This document shows, piece after piece, positions 12,029 through 13,030 of a stretch of 13,030 bases of DNA (positions are counted from its first letter, which is position 1; every line of letters starts with the position of its first letter). The notes below the pieces were generated by a model. It saw nothing but the letters and a program-made list of their open reading frames with translations, made no database searches and was not told the origin of the DNA. Source of the DNA: Candidatus Nitrosopumilus sp. (lineage in GTDB: Archaea > Thermoproteota > Nitrososphaeria > Nitrososphaerales > Nitrosopumilaceae); NCBI GenBank assembly GCA_013043295.1, contig JABDOO010000023.1:1-13030 (forward strand). Direction: 5' to 3'. The translations under genes were made by a program, and so were the position numbers.

Positions 12029-12642
12029 ATTCCATGAATTGATTCGCCATACTCTTTTTCAATTTTTGAGCTAGAACTATCTGGAATTGGTGATTGCAGC
12101 CTTGCAACTTTTGCATCAAGTTCTATTTTTTTACAACCCTCTGTAATGAATTTTTCTTGATGAACTTGATCATAACCTAATGCAATTATCTGCGGCTTTA
12201 CGTGATTCACCGTTTTGAAAATATCATCCTCTTGGCCAATCAAACAAAGATCAACCATTGATAATGAATTGACTAATTCTTGTCTTTGTTCTTGTGAATG
12301 AAGTGGTCGTCTCTTTTTCATTTTTACTGCTGTATTGTCAGTTGCTACCACTACCACTAAAACATCTCCTAATTCTTTTGCTGCATTTAATGTATGAATA
12401 TGTCCTGGATGAATGATATCGAAAACTCCTCCTGCTAAAACTACTGATAATGAACTTCTACCAATTTCAGTCAGAGTAGTTCTATCTTCATTGATCAATT
12501 GATTTTTTACCAATTCATCAATTTTTGAATTAATTATCTCATCATTTAATGTCATTTTTTTCTTAATTGTATCTAATACTGCTCTTCCTTCAATTTGGCA
12601 TGCATACATGATAGATAGTATGGCTTTTTCACTTTGATCCAA
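12025..12642 (-). CDS. ribL: FAD synthetase (RibL-type cytidylyltransferase fold) with N-terminal winged-helix-like domain
   Basis: A 205-residue protein starting at TTG 12642, the only usable start in frame. Residues 68 to about 195 are the nucleotidyltransferase: LAGGVFDIIHPGH (69-81) with the HxGH active-site motif, RRPLHSQEQR (111-120), the LGYDQ segment (155-159) and SSSKI (189-193) in place of the ISTTxI motif. RibL transfers AMP from ATP to FMN to give FAD. Compared with the roughly 150-residue methanogen enzyme, this one has about 65 extra N-terminal residues that read as a helix-turn-helix followed by a wing (AILSIMYACQIEGRAVL... to TTLTEIGRS). It lies tail to tail with the riboflavin kinase gene, sharing TTAA as both stops, and 44 bp after the DUF357 gene, probably in one operon with it. 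Confidence 0.9.
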   Translation of the reverse strand: MDQSEKAILSIMYACQIEGRAVLDTIKKKMTLNDEIINSKIDELVKNQLINEDRTTLTEIGRSSLSVVLAGGVFDIIHPGHIHTLNAAKELGDVLVVVVATDNTAVKMKKRRPLHSQEQRQELVNSLSMVDLCLIGQEDDIFKTVNHVKPQIIALGYDQVHQEKFITEGCKKIELDAKVARLQSPIPDSSSSKIEKEYGESIHGI

Positions 12643-12686
12643 TGTTTTTTCTATTTTCGACCCTCTCTTTAATTCATCGTTACAAA

Positions 12687-13030
12687 TTACATCTTGGGAT
12701 CAAGGCCTTTTGCTAATCTTAATGAATCCACAAGACCATCTGCATATCCAATACTCAAAATTGCCACTTCATCTTGTCCGTCTTCGAGAAATTTTTCTGC
12801 ATCTTTTACATACAATTCAGCATTTTCTAAAATTCCTTGGAATTCTTTTTGGCCCTTGTACAGTGGTATTACTTCTTCTAGTGCCTCTCTGACCATGGGA
12901 ACGTACTTTTTCATCATTTGGATGGAAATTTTCTTAGTTTTTTCAGTATTATCAAATGGCTCATCTATACATTGGCCAAATAATTTCAAAGCATCTGTTT
13001 CTGTAAAATGTAGCCTACCTGGAATTATGA
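12687..13030 (-). CDS. DUF357-family protein, 5'-truncated by window edge
   Basis: The frame is open to the right edge. A TTG at 12989 could be a start, but the in-frame codons upstream of it (reading IIPGRLHFTETDALKLFGQ) look like real coding sequence, so the gene probably begins outside the window. The visible 114 residues are helical. The C-terminal half, NAELYVKDAEKFLEDGQ followed by an AILSIGYADGLVDSLR helix, is the DUF357 signature of archaea. The function of DUF357 is unknown. Its place 44 bp before the FAD synthetase gene suggests co-transcription; a link to flavin metabolism is conjecture. Confidence 0.75.
   Translation of the reverse strand, partial: IIPGRLHFTETDALKLFGQCIDEPFDNTEKTKKISIQMMKKYVPMVREALEEVIPLYKGQKEFQGILENAELYVKDAEKFLEDGQDEVAILSIGYADGLVDSLRLAKGLDPKM

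Noticed and set aside
1..13030. tRNA, rRNA, CRISPR arrays, insertion sequences, attachment sites, prophage
   Set aside because: I read both strands for cloverleaf-like GC-rich blocks, regular repeats, transposases and integrases and saw none; small RNAs cannot be excluded by eye.

Overview
The window looks like a stretch of a marine ammonia-oxidising archaeon (Nitrososphaerota/Thaumarchaeota, Nitrosopumilus-like). The DNA is AT-rich. The genes include an archaeal DnaG-type primase, a 20S proteasome alpha subunit, a CTP-dependent riboflavin kinase and an archaeal FAD synthetase. There is also a secreted cupredoxin with the 'PEW-KNN' N-terminal module common in this phylum, and a fused ADP-forming acyl-CoA synthetase next to a crotonase-fold hydratase. 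From memory, this last pair matches the Nmar_1309/Nmar_1308 pair of the thaumarchaeal 3-hydroxypropionate/4-hydroxybutyrate (3HP/4HB) CO2-fixation cycle. The species assignment is inference; no database was searched.

Layout: (1) 1-2489, minus strand: proteasome alpha subunit, then a UbiE/MenG-type methyltransferase, then an MFS transporter that overlaps it by 4 bp and runs off the left edge. (2) 2601-4328, plus strand: a winged-helix regulator and glutamate dehydrogenase; a small stand-alone Toprim protein converges on the latter with only 2 bp between stop codons. (3) 4777-8563, plus strand: a 46-codon gene, a class I glutamine amidotransferase, the ADP-forming acyl-CoA synthetase and the hydratase. 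(4) 8616-9574: a secreted cupredoxin and a divergent winged-helix regulator. (5) 9690-12028, plus strand: an A-type Fe-S carrier, DnaG, and a riboflavin kinase carrying an N-terminal DNA-binding domain. (6) 12025-13030, minus strand: FAD synthetase, also with an N-terminal winged-helix-like segment, and a DUF357 protein cut by the right edge.

Functional links: glutamate dehydrogenase assimilates ammonium. The synthetase and hydratase would perform consecutive steps from 3-hydroxypropionate to acryloyl-CoA. The riboflavin kinase and FAD synthetase make FMN and then FAD, and lie tail to tail sharing a TTAA as both stop codons. Most transcription units show an AT-rich TATA-like box about 25-30 nt before the start codon, which implies mostly leaderless mRNAs; dnaG is the clear exception, with a Shine-Dalgarno-like motif. 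No RNA genes, insertion sequences, CRISPR arrays or phage genes were seen. No gene-free stretch exceeds 300 bp; the longest is 156 bp before dnaG. I saw no convincing wholly new multi-gene system; the most interesting points are the flavin enzymes with DNA-binding domains, a cupredoxin lacking the usual axial Met, and an unassigned 46-residue protein.
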